From Polynucleobacter nymphae (lineage in GTDB: Bacteria; Pseudomonadota; Gammaproteobacteria; Burkholderiales; Burkholderiaceae): a DNA stretch of 64,000 nucleotides. The stretch's first letter is position 1, and each line of letters opens with the position of its first letter. The stretch lies in the NCBI RefSeq assembly GCF_018882155.1, contig NZ_JACVPA010000001.1, forward strand, positions 992,001 through 1,056,000. The letters are read 5' to 3'. Below, piece by piece: positions 1-9,609 of this stretch. The notes below the pieces were generated by a model. The model did no database searches and had not been told where the DNA came from. It worked only from the letters and a program-made list of their open reading frames with translations. The position numbers and the translations under genes were made by a program.

Positions 1-212
1 TTATAGATTTGGTTTGTTTCTACATAGAGCGGAAAAGTTACATCGTGACGCATGAGCTCTAAACGGGGATTGGGTAATAAGTGCGCCAAGTTTTCTTTAG
101 TGCCCGTAAAGTAGTTATCCACCACCAAAACATCATTACCTTCTTTGAGAAGTTTCTCAGTTAAGTGAGAGCCTAAGAAGCCTGCGCCGCCAGTGATGAG
201 GATTTTATTCAT
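1..212 (-). CDS. UDP-glucuronate decarboxylase (UXS-type), N-terminal part
   Basis: This is the first 70 or so residues of an extended-SDR nucleotide-sugar enzyme; the rest lies left of the window. The ATG at 210-212 opens with the NAD-binding Rossmann loop GGAGFLG at residues 8-14. The following segment ([15 protein letters not shown], then [11 protein letters not shown]) is characteristic of UDP-glucuronic acid decarboxylase, which makes UDP-xylose, rather than of dTDP-glucose dehydratase. It lies 29 bp downstream of the DUF2721 gene on the same strand, in line with uppP, so the three may be co-transcribed. Another UDP-sugar epimerase or decarboxylase of the same family cannot be fully excluded from a fragment. 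Confidence 0.8.
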   Translation of the reverse strand, partial: MNKILITGGAGFLGSHLTEKLLKEGNDVLVVDNYFTGTKENLAHLLPNPRLELMRHDVTFPLYVETNQIY

Positions 213-241
213 GATCTATTCTTTATAAAAGTTATTTTATT

Positions 242-697
242 TTAACGGCGATGGAGGTGCCAACCAGCAGACCAATAGGCATAAACAACTTCGCCTAAAA
301 CAATGGATAAGGAGGTCATGAAAGAGGTTAATCCCAGTACGAAGGTCCATACAACATAATCGGTCTTTAAAGAACGCACTGCACCGGCCTGAAAAAAGAA
401 GAGCTCTAATACTGTGACAGAAATAAATACCCCACTTAAGACGACAAAAAAGATAGCCAGCGTGCACAAGCGTCCCCGAATCTTTGCTTCGTTAGCTTCA
501 ATTCGCATATGCCTAATCACACTCTCGTCGGTGACTAAACCGTCTTGAATCTTTTCCTGAATTGCTCGCATGCGATCAACCGTTCTAGCCAGACGAGTAG
601 AAATGGCGTTAAACAGAGTAGCAACTGCAGTCAGCAAGAAAACCGGCGCTAGTGCTAACTGAATATTATTAGTAATTGTGTCAATTGATGGATCCAT
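242..697 (-). CDS. DUF2721 family membrane protein
   Basis: A 151-residue integral membrane protein of unknown function that matches the DUF2721 pattern: a first hydrophobic segment at about residues 12-32, a conserved polar stretch (STRLARTVDRMRAI), then two more membrane segments at about 78-102 and 115-140. It sits 35 bp after uppP on the same strand, within the left-hand envelope cluster. The family is common in proteobacteria, but I know of no assigned biochemical role, so only the membrane location is inferred. Confidence 0.75.
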   Translation of the reverse strand: MDPSIDTITNNIQLALAPVFLLTAVATLFNAISTRLARTVDRMRAIQEKIQDGLVTDESVIRHMRIEANEAKIRGRLCTLAIFFVVLSGVFISVTVLELFFFQAGAVRSLKTDYVVWTFVLGLTSFMTSLSIVLGEVVYAYWSAGWHLHRR

Positions 698-732
698 CTT
701 GAGTTCTGTTTTCCTTATAATTTTTTAAATGG

Positions 733-1578
733 TTAATGCGACCAGGCGATCAAACCACTATAGGCAGTAATTAACACCAAAAGCCCGAATGCAATTCGGT
801 ACCAAGCAAATGGAATGAAATTGTGGTGCGCTACATAATGAATGAGCCAGCGAACACAAATAAATGCAGAGATAAAGGCGGCAACAAAACCAATGACTGT
901 TGCAAGTGCAAATTCTCCTGAGAATGGAACTGGCGCCTTCCAAAGCTTCAGTAACTCGTAAGCAGTGGCCCCACCTATGACTGGAATCGCCAGGAAGAAA
1001 GAAAATTCTGTAGCTACTGCCCGAGGCAATCCAAATAGCATGCCACCAATAATGGTTGCTCCTGAGCGTGAGGTACCAGGTATTAATGCAGCACACTGCG
1101 CTAGACCAACTTTTAGCGCATCCAATGGTGAAAGATCGTCAACTGAATGGATGTGACTCTTAGCAAGAGTGATTTTTTCTTGACGACGCTCTGCCCAGAA
1201 AATAATTAAACCGCCCACGATGAAAGCACTCGCTACTGGTATCGGTGAAAACAAAACTGCTTTGATATGCTTGCCAAATATAAATGCCAGCCCCATTGCC
1301 GGAGCCGATGCGATTAACAAGTTCAGAATAAAGCGGCGGGAATTAGCACTGGTGGTAATAGATAGCGCAACTTTTAGAAGCTTTTCGCGAAACTCCCAGC
1401 AGACCGCCAAAATTGCACCGAACTGAATAATGACTTCAAAGGCCTTACCTCGCTCATCGTTGAAATCAAGCAAATCGCCCACCAAGATAAGATGCCCAGT
1501 GCTGGAGATTGGCAAAAACTCGGTTAAGCCCTCTACCACCCCCAGAATGACTACCTTTATTAATAAAATTAGATCCAT
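733..1578 (-). CDS. uppP: Undecaprenyl-diphosphatase UppP (BacA)
   Basis: An integral membrane phosphatase that dephosphorylates undecaprenyl pyrophosphate and so recycles the lipid carrier for peptidoglycan and O-antigen synthesis. Family hallmarks are the N-terminal [18 protein letters not shown] motif with its catalytic glutamate, and PGTSRSGAT near residue 170 with the catalytic arginine and serine. Several hydrophobic helices fill the rest, and about 281 residues is normal. I chose the ATG at 1576-1578; a TTG two codons upstream (1584) is possible, and neither has a strong Shine-Dalgarno sequence. It is divergent from the TolC-like gene. Confidence 0.95.
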   Translation of the reverse strand: MDLILLIKVVILGVVEGLTEFLPISSTGHLILVGDLLDFNDERGKAFEVIIQFGAILAVCWEFREKLLKVALSITTSANSRRFILNLLIASAPAMGLAFIFGKHIKAVLFSPIPVASAFIVGGLIIFWAERRQEKITLAKSHIHSVDDLSPLDALKVGLAQCAALIPGTSRSGATIIGGMLFGLPRAVATEFSFFLAIPVIGGATAYELLKLWKAPVPFSGEFALATVIGFVAAFISAFICVRWLIHYVAHHNFIPFAWYRIAFGLLVLITAYSGLIAWSH

Positions 1579-1696
1579 CAGCAAATTTTATAGACTTATG
1601 GGCAATGCAAGTGAATTTGGCAAAATAGTAGCTAAATAGGCAGTTTGAATGAATTGGCTTTAAACTTCATGGCACATTGAAAAGTATCCGAATTAG

Positions 1697-3319
1697 ATGA
1701 CCCAAGCCCGTTTTCGCCGCTCCCAGATAAGTACTATTGGTTTAATCCTGAGCCAGGCGCTCGGCCTCAATTTCTTGTCATTGAATGCTGTTGCCCAAAG
1801 CCCAAATGATGCAGCTAGACCTGCCCTACCAACCCCAATAAGTATTTCTACGCTCATTGGTCTTGAGCAGCCTCCTCAGTTTGTGATGCCCACAAAACCT
1901 GCGCTTCCCAGAACTTCGGCGCCTTCAAATGTTACTGGGAATCAAGCATTCAGTGCCCCAGGTCAATCAGTCGATTTAATTGAGCTCTATCAAGAAGCCG
2001 CATTTAGCGATCCAGTATTAAACGCGGCTCGCTTTAATTATGTCGCTAGTAAAGAACTCTATTGGCAAGGACTGTCTCTATTGCTACCACAGACTAATGC
2101 CACTCCTACCGGCACGCGCTACTACCAGCATGGAGCAAATACCACCATAGTATCTAGCAACCCAGGAAACTCTCGGGTATTTGATCAAAAAAGTTATACG
2201 GTTACCTTAACGCAACCCGTATTCAACGTTGCTGCCCTTGAAGCATTCAAACAAGGTGACCTTAATACCAAGATCGCAGATATGCGTTTTTTCTTGGCAC
2301 AACAAGATCTGATTATTCGTGTTTCACAAGCTTACTTTGATACGCTTACGAGTCAAGATAACGTTGAGCTATTCCTCAATAAAAAAGACTTAATTAAACA
2401 GCAGTTAGATGTTGCTCAAGCTAAATTTGATGCGGGGCTTGCCACCATTGTTGATGTCAACACAGCGCAAGCCGCTCTTGATTTAGCTAACTCCCAAGAA
2501 ATCGCAGCACAAGCAGATCTCATCGTAAAGCGCGGAGTATTAGAGCAATTGGTTGGACGTCCGGTTGGGCCTATTAGACCTCTAGTGAAGGAGGCTAAAA
2601 TTGATGGTGTTTTGAAGGATCCACGCTCTAAAAACAAAGATAGTAGGGGTATTCCAATTGCTGAGTCTGTTAATCCTCAATTACCTCCAGGTCAAACCTT
2701 GAATGATTGGATTAACCAAGCAGAAGCGGCAAACTTTAATGTCTTAGCCACTCAACTTTCAGTCAGTCTTGCCGAGAGTACTTACCGCTCTGCGCAAGCT
2801 TTAAATTACCCATCAGTAAACTTTGTGGGAACTAGTGGATACAACACTTCAAACGGTACACCTAATAGTTATACCCCAGCTAATACCAATGTCTTTAATA
2901 ACACTATCGCACTGCAAATGACAATACCTTTGGTATCAGGTGGATTCAATAGTTCAGTCATTCGTCAAAATGCTGCGCTCGTAGATCAAGCTAAAGCAAA
3001 CTATGACAATGCTCGTCGTACTGCAGCCCAAAATACGAGAACGGCGTTTACTGGTTTTTATGGTGGACTTGCTAGTGTTAAGGCTTTTGAAGCTGCTGAA
3101 CGCTCATCAAGCTCTGCTCTAGAGTCAAGCAAACTTGGGTTCCAAGTGGGCACCTTAATCAATATTGATGTATTGATTGCCCTTGATACCGTCATTACCA
3201 CTCGATCACAGCTTCAACAAGCACGTTACAGCACCATCTTGAATGCGATTAAATTAAAAGCGCATGCCGCTGCCTTATCAGATGAAGATTTAATCTCCAT
3301 TAATACTTTGCTGCGTTAA
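1697..3319 (+). CDS. TolC-family outer membrane efflux channel
   Basis: A 540-residue outer-membrane factor forming the exit duct of a tripartite efflux or type I secretion system. It has a signal peptide ending around AVA at residues 31-33, then a linker of about 60 residues rich in Pro and Ala, then two repeated OEP halves with long coiled-coil helices. Typical motifs include LTQPVFN, AQAKFDAGLATIVDVNTAQAAL and, in the second half, GFQVGTLINIDVLIALD. No periplasmic adaptor or inner-membrane pump gene is adjacent, so its partner is unknown. Its stop is one base from the end of the convergent waaC. Confidence 0.88.
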   Translation: MTQARFRRSQISTIGLILSQALGLNFLSLNAVAQSPNDAARPALPTPISISTLIGLEQPPQFVMPTKPALPRTSAPSNVTGNQAFSAPGQSVDLIELYQEAAFSDPVLNAARFNYVASKELYWQGLSLLLPQTNATPTGTRYYQHGANTTIVSSNPGNSRVFDQKSYTVTLTQPVFNVAALEAFKQGDLNTKIADMRFFLAQQDLIIRVSQAYFDTLTSQDNVELFLNKKDLIKQQLDVAQAKFDAGLATIVDVNTAQAALDLANSQEIAAQADLIVKRGVLEQLVGRPVGPIRPLVKEAKIDGVLKDPRSKNKDSRGIPIAESVNPQLPPGQTLNDWINQAEAANFNVLATQLSVSLAESTYRSAQALNYPSVNFVGTSGYNTSNGTPNSYTPANTNVFNNTIALQMTIPLVSGGFNSSVIRQNAALVDQAKANYDNARRTAAQNTRTAFTGFYGGLASVKAFEAAERSSSSALESSKLGFQVGTLINIDVLIALDTVITTRSQLQQARYSTILNAIKLKAHAAALSDEDLISINTLLR

Positions 3320-3320
3320 A

Positions 3321-4370
3321 TCAGGGCAGCAAACTCAAGGCAGCACCTACTACCTCTGAAGTGCTTGGTGGAGACCCAATATCACCAACATTATAAATAT
3401 TTTTGGCCCAATAGCCCTCAGTTTTCCAGAGCGGTGAATCACAATAAATTTCTACAGTCGGCTTACCCAATACTGCAGCTAAATGCGTCAGGCCAGTATC
3501 AACACCGACAGTGAGTGCAGCATCAGCAATAACAGAAAAAGCATCTCCAATTGAAAATGCCGGAGGGACGAACGAACCTGGTATTTGCTTGGCAATTTCT
3601 TCACTCACTACCTTCTCACTAGAATTCCCCCAAGGTAAGACCACTTGGTAGCCACGAGTAGAAAGTGCTTTTCCTAAAGTGATCCAGTGTTGATTTGACC
3701 AACGCTTAGCCGCTCTTGCAGTTGAGTGAAAACATAATACATAAGGGCTTTTTATACCTTCTATTTTCTTTTCAGGCAGCGCATCAGTAAAGGATTCTGG
3801 GTAGAACAAGGGCGTATTTGTTCGCTCTAGTAAGGGCCAGTCTAGCGCGGAGCACATTACTCGGCGGGAGCGATCAACCGCATGGCAGTCAATAGGCACT
3901 TGTACACACTGGTTATAGAAAGATTTAGCAATAGGCTCATATCCAGAAAATTGCGTAGCATTAGCAAGTCCTGCAATCACAGCATCACTGGATTTATTGG
4001 CTAGAGCACAAACTAATGCTGACTTTAAAAGACCTTGAGTTTCAATAATGTAGTTGTATTGAGTGGACTGCAATTGCTTCTTAAATGCAAAGAATTGCTG
4101 CCATGTAGAGGGTTTCAACAGATTCTTTTTCCAGCGACGTAACCCAAATGGAATGATGTGATCAATGCCTTTAAATCCATCTCTACTTAAAAGAGGCTCA
4201 AGTAAATGCACATACCCTTCCTCAACTACCCAATCAATTTGTGCACCCGGTAAACGTGCCCGTAAATCCCAAAGAATTGGTAAGTTATGCAATACATCGC
4301 CCAGTGAAGAGAGTTTCACCAGTAGAATTTTTGGGGAAGAAATCAAATTGTTGGAGGATAAATTGCTCAT
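3321..4370 (-). CDS. waaC: Lipopolysaccharide heptosyltransferase I
   Basis: A GT9 glycosyltransferase that adds the first L-glycero-D-manno-heptose from ADP-heptose to Kdo2-lipid A in the LPS inner core. The N-terminal VKLSSLGDVLHNLP (residues 18-31) and WVVEEGY motifs and the C-terminal GVDTGLTHLAAVLGKP acceptor/nucleotide motif are typical of WaaC, and 349 residues is close to the usual length. It follows rfbC by only 6 bp and is probably the last gene of the rfb operon, linking rhamnose precursor supply to core assembly. Confidence 0.92.
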   Translation of the reverse strand: MSNLSSNNLISSPKILLVKLSSLGDVLHNLPILWDLRARLPGAQIDWVVEEGYVHLLEPLLSRDGFKGIDHIIPFGLRRWKKNLLKPSTWQQFFAFKKQLQSTQYNYIIETQGLLKSALVCALANKSSDAVIAGLANATQFSGYEPIAKSFYNQCVQVPIDCHAVDRSRRVMCSALDWPLLERTNTPLFYPESFTDALPEKKIEGIKSPYVLCFHSTARAAKRWSNQHWITLGKALSTRGYQVVLPWGNSSEKVVSEEIAKQIPGSFVPPAFSIGDAFSVIADAALTVGVDTGLTHLAAVLGKPTVEIYCDSPLWKTEGYWAKNIYNVGDIGSPPSTSEVVGAALSLLP

Positions 4371-4376
4371 AGGAGC

Positions 4377-4943
4377 TTAAAACTTCGGCGCAAGGTCCCA
4401 ATGCAAGCCTGCCGCATCTTTAGCATTCATATTGGGTGATATTCCTGCTGGTAGGGGCCACTTAATATCCACTACTGAATCATTCCACGCCAGACATACT
4501 TCACTTTGCGGGTGATAGTAGTCAGTTGTCTTATAGAGAAACTCAGCCGATTCTGAAAGCACTAAGAAACCATGGGCTAATTTTGGCGGAATCCAAAGTT
4601 GCTTGTGGTTTTGGGCGCTGAGCTCAAGCCCAAGCCACTTGCCATAACTTGGTGAATCTTTACGAATATCAACTACCACGTCAAACACGCTGCCAGCAAC
4701 AACACGCACTAACTTACCCTGAGTTTGCTCTAGCTGATAGTGCAAACCCCTCAAAGTCCACTGACGAGAAAACGAATGGTTATCTTGGACAAATTCAAAG
4801 TCGAGTCTGGTGGCATCGAAAAAATCATTTGCATTAAATGACTCAGTAAACCAACCACGCTCATCACCAAAAACCTTAGGCTCAATCAGCAGTACATCAT
4901 GAATTGCAGTGGGGCTTACTTGTAACTTAGCTGGCACAGTCAT
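4377..4943 (-). CDS. rfbC: dTDP-4-dehydrorhamnose 3,5-epimerase
   Basis: A cupin-fold epimerase that inverts C3 and C5 of dTDP-4-keto-6-deoxyglucose, the third step of dTDP-L-rhamnose synthesis. RGLHYQ carries the catalytic histidine (His68), [17 protein letters not shown] is the family core, and TTDYYHP carries the general-acid tyrosine. The length of 188 residues is normal. Its ATG overlaps the rfbA stop in an ATGA arrangement (4940-4943), which indicates translational coupling. The product is the substrate of RfbD. Confidence 0.96.
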   Translation of the reverse strand: MTVPAKLQVSPTAIHDVLLIEPKVFGDERGWFTESFNANDFFDATRLDFEFVQDNHSFSRQWTLRGLHYQLEQTQGKLVRVVAGSVFDVVVDIRKDSPSYGKWLGLELSAQNHKQLWIPPKLAHGFLVLSESAEFLYKTTDYYHPQSEVCLAWNDSVVDIKWPLPAGISPNMNAKDAAGLHWDLAPKF

Positions 4944-5869
4944 TTACTAGGTTTCTTTGTAAAGAACGAGCTAGCCTGAGCTGAACTATTAATCTCATTC
5001 AGAATTTTGTTCAGGTATTGGCCATAACTATTTTTACTGAGCTGAGCGGCTACTTTTTGGACCACATCAGCACTGATCCAACCCTGACGATAAGCAATCT
5101 CTTCAGGGCAGGCCACCATCAAACCTTGGCGCTTCTGCAAGGTAGCAATAAAACCTGCAGCATCCAATAAAGAATCATGCGTACCGGTATCTAACCAAGC
5201 AAAACCCCGACCCATGATTTCTACGCTAAGCTCATTCTTATCCAGATACACACGATTGATGTCAGTAATCTCTAATTCACCACGGGCACTCGGTTTAATT
5301 GATGCAGCAATATCACAAACTTGCTTGTCATAAAAATATAGTCCGGTAACAGCGTAGTTACTTTTAGGGCTTACAGGCTTTTCTTCAATTGAAAGCGCTT
5401 TATTGTCTTTATCAAACTCCACTACACCGTAACGCTCTGGATCATTCACGTGATAAGCAAATACGGTAGCGCCAACACTTCTATCATCGGCACTACTGAG
5501 TTGATCTACTAATTCATGGCCATAGAAAATGTTATCGCCCAAGACTAAAGCGCTCGGATGATTGCCAACAAAGTTCTTGCCTAAAGTAAAGGCCTGAGCA
5601 AGACCATCTGGAGATGGCTGTACGCAATACTCAATATTTAACCCCCACTGCGAACCATCACCTAAGAGCTCAGAAAATCGAGGGGTGTCGTGTGGAGTAG
5701 AAATCAACAAGATGTCACGAATACCAGCCAGCATTAAAGTGCTCAATGGGTAATACACCATTGGCTTATCGTAGACTGGCATCAACTGTTTAGAAACTGC
5801 TTGAGTCACTGGATACAGACGAGTACCAGACCCGCCTGCCAAGATAATCCCCTTACGATTTACCGCCAT
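4940..5869 (-). CDS. rfbA: Glucose-1-phosphate thymidylyltransferase
   Basis: Makes dTDP-glucose from glucose-1-phosphate and dTTP, the first step of the rhamnose pathway. The N-terminal nucleotide-binding loop [10 protein letters not shown] lies at residues 11-20, followed by [17 protein letters not shown] and LGDNIFYGH. The length of 309 residues is slightly longer than the common 290-295 because of a Ser-rich C-terminal tail. It is 11 bp downstream of rfbD and overlaps rfbC by 4 bp, so it sits inside the rfbBDAC operon. Confidence 0.96.
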   Translation of the reverse strand: MAVNRKGIILAGGSGTRLYPVTQAVSKQLMPVYDKPMVYYPLSTLMLAGIRDILLISTPHDTPRFSELLGDGSQWGLNIEYCVQPSPDGLAQAFTLGKNFVGNHPSALVLGDNIFYGHELVDQLSSADDRSVGATVFAYHVNDPERYGVVEFDKDNKALSIEEKPVSPKSNYAVTGLYFYDKQVCDIAASIKPSARGELEITDINRVYLDKNELSVEIMGRGFAWLDTGTHDSLLDAAGFIATLQKRQGLMVACPEEIAYRQGWISADVVQKVAAQLSKNSYGQYLNKILNEINSSAQASSFFTKKPSK

Positions 5870-5880
5870 ACTTTTAACCT

Positions 5881-6831
5881 TTAAATGAGTCCATCTTGGG
5901 CAAGCTCAGCAACATAGGCCCGAACCTCATCGCTCCAGTCCTGCTTACAATGCTGCAATTTTGACATATCGCCAATATGCTCTAGGGTAAGGTGCAATTT
6001 AGCTGTATCCATACGTGAATTCATGGGTCTGGGGGCTGGCAGTGGGTATTCCACTGCCAGGATAGGCTGGATTACCTCAGGACCCACCTTCAGAATGACA
6101 CCAGCATCAATAGCAGCTTGGGCAGTGAACCTGGCTAAGCCATGCCAGGTAGTTTCTCCAGTAGGAACTGAATGATAAATACCAGAGGTAAATTTTCTGA
6201 GATTGAGCTGCTGATCTAATACCAAATTTAAGCTGACTTGCGCTAACCACCCTGCGCTAGTTGGTACGCCATATTGATCATTAATGACCTTGAGCTCTTC
6301 GCGATCTTTTGCTAAACGTAAAATTGTCCGAATGAAATTATTGCCATCTCCATAGACCCAGCTCGTTCGCAAAATAGCATATTGCCCATTTGCAGAATTG
6401 GCAAAAACTTTTTCTATTGCCTCTTCCCCTGCAGCTTTGCTTTTGCCATAAATACCTAATGGGTTGCGAGAATCATCCTCTACATAAAAACTATTTTTAC
6501 TACCGTCAAAAACATAGTCAGTTGAGTAATGTAAAAAAGTAGCGCCCTGCTCTACTGCATAATGAGCCATCAGTTCAGGTGCTTTAGCATTGATAGCAAA
6601 AGCCAGCTCTGCCTCTGTCTCAGCTTTATCTACCGCAGTATATGCAGCGGTATTGATAATGAGATCTGCTTTAGATTGACTCAGAAAATGAGACAGGGCG
6701 GCGGGGTTGCTGAGATCACATTGATCACGGCCTACATATTGAATATTTGCCTCTGAAAAATGCATAGAGCCAAATAGTTTTTGAAATGCTTTTCCTAGTT
6801 GACCATCTTTGCCAAATACGAGGATATTCAT
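5881..6831 (-). CDS. rfbD: dTDP-4-dehydrorhamnose reductase
   Basis: An NAD(P)H-dependent SDR that reduces dTDP-4-keto-rhamnose to dTDP-L-rhamnose, the last pathway step. [10 protein letters not shown] at residues 7-16 is the cofactor loop, [10 protein letters not shown] and the YGKSKAAGE catalytic Tyr-Lys pair follow, and [12 protein letters not shown] is the family signature. At 316 residues it is a little longer than most RfbD proteins. It lies 17 bp after rfbB and 11 bp before rfbA on the same strand. Confidence 0.95.
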   Translation of the reverse strand: MNILVFGKDGQLGKAFQKLFGSMHFSEANIQYVGRDQCDLSNPAALSHFLSQSKADLIINTAAYTAVDKAETEAELAFAINAKAPELMAHYAVEQGATFLHYSTDYVFDGSKNSFYVEDDSRNPLGIYGKSKAAGEEAIEKVFANSANGQYAILRTSWVYGDGNNFIRTILRLAKDREELKVINDQYGVPTSAGWLAQVSLNLVLDQQLNLRKFTSGIYHSVPTGETTWHGLARFTAQAAIDAGVILKVGPEVIQPILAVEYPLPAPRPMNSRMDTAKLHLTLEHIGDMSKLQHCKQDWSDEVRAYVAELAQDGLI

Positions 6832-6848
6832 TTACGCATTTCTTAGTA

Positions 6849-7907
6849 TCAGTTGTACTGCTTTTGTAACCAGTCACGATAAGAGCCGCTGACTACACCC
6901 TCAATCCATGCTGGATTATCCAAATACCACTGTATAGTTTTACGAATGCCTGTATCAAAAGTCTCCGTAGGACGCCACCCAAGCTCTCGCTCAAGCTTGC
7001 TAGCATCAATGGCATAGCGGCGATCATGGCCAGGGCGATCTTGAACAAACGTAATTTGCTCAGCATAGGTCTTGCCATCGGCACGAGGTTTTAATTCATC
7101 CAAAATACAGCAAATCGTTTTAACGACATCAATATTGGCTTTTTCATTCCAGCCGCCAATGTTATAGGTCTCGCCTAATTTTCCCTTTTCCAATACTTCG
7201 CGAATAGCGGCGCAGTGATCGCCTACATAAAGCCAATCTCGCACTTGCTGACCATCACCATAGATTGGCAGCGGCTTGCCATTAAGGGCATTTAAGATCA
7301 CCAGTGGAATTAATTTCTCTGGGAAGTGATATGGGCCATAATTATTTGAACAATTGGTCGTCACTACTGGAAACCCGTAGGTATGAAACCAAGCGCGTAC
7401 TAAATGATCTGAGGCGGCCTTGGAAGCAGAATAGGGACTATTCGGTTCGTACGGATTAGTTTCCGTGAAGGCAGGATCTGTGGCAGATAGTGAGCCATAA
7501 ACTTCATCAGTGGAAACATGATGAAAACGAAATGCTTTCTTAGCAGCTGCATCAAGACCGCCCCAATACTCTCTAGCGCACTCCAGTAAATTGAAAGTGC
7601 CCATAATATTCGTTTGCACAAACTCTGCAGGCCCATGAATCGAACGATCGACATGGCTTTCTGCTGCAAAATTCACGATAGCACGCGGCTGATGTTCCTT
7701 GAGTAGTTTAGTGACAAGTTCTTTATCGCCAATATCACCATGAATAAACACATAATGAGAGTTCGCCTTCAAAGGGTCAAGGGTGGCTAAATTACCCGCA
7801 TAGGTCAATTTATCGAGATTAACAATGCCTTCAGCATTCGGATTGGATAACCAATCTAATACAAAATTACCGCCGATAAAGCCGGCGCCACCAGTTACTA
7901 AGATCAT
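6849..7907 (-). CDS. rfbB: dTDP-glucose 4,6-dehydratase
   Basis: Converts dTDP-glucose to dTDP-4-keto-6-deoxyglucose, the branch-point intermediate for rhamnose and for amino-deoxy sugars. TGGAGFIGG near the N terminus binds [12 protein letters not shown] carries the active-site Thr-Asp-Glu, and [12 protein letters not shown] carries the Tyr-x3-Lys pair. The length of 352 residues is typical. It is the first gene of the leftward rfbB-rfbD-rfbA-rfbC-waaC run. Only 30 bp separate it from the divergent gene at 7938. Its product could also feed the VioA-like aminotransferase at 11830-12948. Confidence 0.96.
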   Translation of the reverse strand: MILVTGGAGFIGGNFVLDWLSNPNAEGIVNLDKLTYAGNLATLDPLKANSHYVFIHGDIGDKELVTKLLKEHQPRAIVNFAAESHVDRSIHGPAEFVQTNIMGTFNLLECAREYWGGLDAAAKKAFRFHHVSTDEVYGSLSATDPAFTETNPYEPNSPYSASKAASDHLVRAWFHTYGFPVVTTNCSNNYGPYHFPEKLIPLVILNALNGKPLPIYGDGQQVRDWLYVGDHCAAIREVLEKGKLGETYNIGGWNEKANIDVVKTICCILDELKPRADGKTYAEQITFVQDRPGHDRRYAIDASKLERELGWRPTETFDTGIRKTIQWYLDNPAWIEGVVSGSYRDWLQKQYN

Positions 7908-7937
7908 TGTTAGTAGCCCAATTTATTAAGGTTTATC

Positions 7938-8834
7938 ATGCAAATTATGCCTGAAATTCCCCTGCAAATTTCTGAACTGATCTCTGTTTGCTGCCTTAAG
8001 GATATTGAGGCCTGGGAGGTTACTTCTCGTTTTATGGTTCGCAATATTGCAGCTAAACAATATCGAGTCATTGTCCCCAATCGAGAAATTGAAGAGTTTA
8101 TAAAAAAATCTCCTCCGGAATTCAAAGTAATGGGGGAATCGCGTTATACAGAGCAATTCAAAGATCAACTTTTACAGCTCTTGCCTTTAGATAAGAAAAG
8201 TCAATTTGGCTGGTATCTACAACAATTCATTAAGTTATTTGCCATTAAAGACAATCAAGAAAATGCGGTTGTTTTGATTTGGGATGCGGATACTGCACCC
8301 ATCCATAAACTAGAATTTATCAACCCCGAAGGGAAATTAGTTTATTACAAGGGTACAGAGAATCATGAGCCCTACTTTGAAACCATTCAAAAACTCACCG
8401 GGCTCAAAAAGATAGTCTCCTTTTCTTTTATTGCCCAATGTTTTCCAGTTAGAGTTTCATGGCTTAATGAATTTTGCTTAGAGCTAGAGGAAAGATTCAA
8501 AATGCCTTGGATAGAAGCGCTGTTAAGCCAAATCAATTTTGATGCACCAAATAGCTTCAGCGAGTATGAAACCTTAGGCACCTTTATTTCGCATCGTCAT
8601 GTAGATCAAATAATCTACACCGATAGGCCTTGGTGGCGGCTTGGTAATACATTACTAAATCATGTCGCATTTTTAAGCTCAAAAAAGGCCGCGGAACTTT
8701 CAAAGCAATATGACTTTATTAGCTTTGAGAAGTGGGAAAGGGCGAAACCCTACTTTATTAAGGTAAGCATTCCCTACTTCTTTAAAATATATCTTCCTTC
8801 TCTATTCAATAAGAAGCCAACTCGATATGTTTAA
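7938..8834 (+). CDS. DUF6492 family glycosyltransferase-like protein
   Basis: A 298-residue soluble protein with the look of a GT-A-fold sugar transferase: an N-terminal Rossmann-like segment, then VVLIWDADTAPIHKLEF at about 111-127, where WDADT resembles the DxD nucleotide-sugar/metal motif. The GYLQ-like region before it and the ISHRHVD segment near residue 218 resemble DUF6492. A second DUF6492-like protein lies at 15412-16314. The frame overlaps the next gene by 8 bp, suggesting coupled translation. AT-rich composition compared with the flanking core genes suggests acquisition. Sugar donor and acceptor are unknown. Confidence 0.55.
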   Translation: MQIMPEIPLQISELISVCCLKDIEAWEVTSRFMVRNIAAKQYRVIVPNREIEEFIKKSPPEFKVMGESRYTEQFKDQLLQLLPLDKKSQFGWYLQQFIKLFAIKDNQENAVVLIWDADTAPIHKLEFINPEGKLVYYKGTENHEPYFETIQKLTGLKKIVSFSFIAQCFPVRVSWLNEFCLELEERFKMPWIEALLSQINFDAPNSFSEYETLGTFISHRHVDQIIYTDRPWWRLGNTLLNHVAFLSSKKAAELSKQYDFISFEKWERAKPYFIKVSIPYFFKIYLPSLFNKKPTRYV

Positions 8835-9582
8835 TACATTTCACCAATCCAACTTTAAACGTGCCGTCAAGCACCTGTTTGCAAGGCGTAAAAAGAATGT
8901 GGTGCTGATAGAGGCGCACTTTGGACTAGGTGATAATCTTATCTGCTTAGGTCTCTTGCGCGCCCTTGCAGAGAAGAATCCCGAGATCCGATATCACCTT
9001 GCTTGTTTGCCCCAGTACTATCATTCCATTGCTTGGATGCTCCAGGGCACAAAAAATATTTTCCCTACCGTAGTAACTAGTGGCCGTGAAGCAAGGCAAT
9101 TAGCCACTTTTTTAAATGCGAGCTACCAGACAATCGGTATTGACAATATTGACATCAAACGTTTTGATGAATCTTTTTATGCTGAATATGATGTTCCGTT
9201 TGAATATCGCTGGAGTAAAGCAGCAGTCCCACCAGGCCCAGAATCAGAGGCACTTTATGAGCGCCTCAATCCTCAGGATGAGCCCTACATGTTGGTATGT
9301 AGAACAGAGTCTGGAAACAATACTTACCCACTAAAAATCGAGAATCCATCCAAGTTAAAAGTCATTGAAATTTATCCAGCAACACATAATATCTTTGACT
9401 GGACAAAACTGGTTGAGAAGGCTTCTGAAATTCACTCGATAGATACTTCATTTTTACATTTTGTAGAAAATGTTTTGCATGAGAAATCTAGTGGGCGCTT
9501 GTACTACCATCTTGCCAAGAAAAAGCTGAAAAGCGCATTCACCCGAAAATTACCCTGGGCATTAGTGAACTATGATGACTAA
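8827..9582 (+). CDS. Heptosyltransferase-like (GT9-related) protein
   Basis: A 251-residue protein whose N-terminal AHFGLGDNLICLGLLRAL (about residues 30-47) resembles the opening of GT9 transferases and related GT-B proteins. The C-terminal EIHSIDTSFLHFVENV resembles the DTG/DTS acceptor motif of that family. It is shorter than a full GT9 enzyme (about 320-350), so it may be a minimal or divergent member. It overlaps the preceding DUF6492 gene by 8 bp and precedes the GT10-like gene by 27 bp on the same strand. I infer a role in glycan assembly from this setting. Confidence 0.5.
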   Translation: MFNTFHQSNFKRAVKHLFARRKKNVVLIEAHFGLGDNLICLGLLRALAEKNPEIRYHLACLPQYYHSIAWMLQGTKNIFPTVVTSGREARQLATFLNASYQTIGIDNIDIKRFDESFYAEYDVPFEYRWSKAAVPPGPESEALYERLNPQDEPYMLVCRTESGNNTYPLKIENPSKLKVIEIYPATHNIFDWTKLVEKASEIHSIDTSFLHFVENVLHEKSSGRLYYHLAKKKLKSAFTRKLPWALVNYDD

Positions 9583-9609
9583 GACTCAAACCTTTACTGA
9601 ATAAGCCAC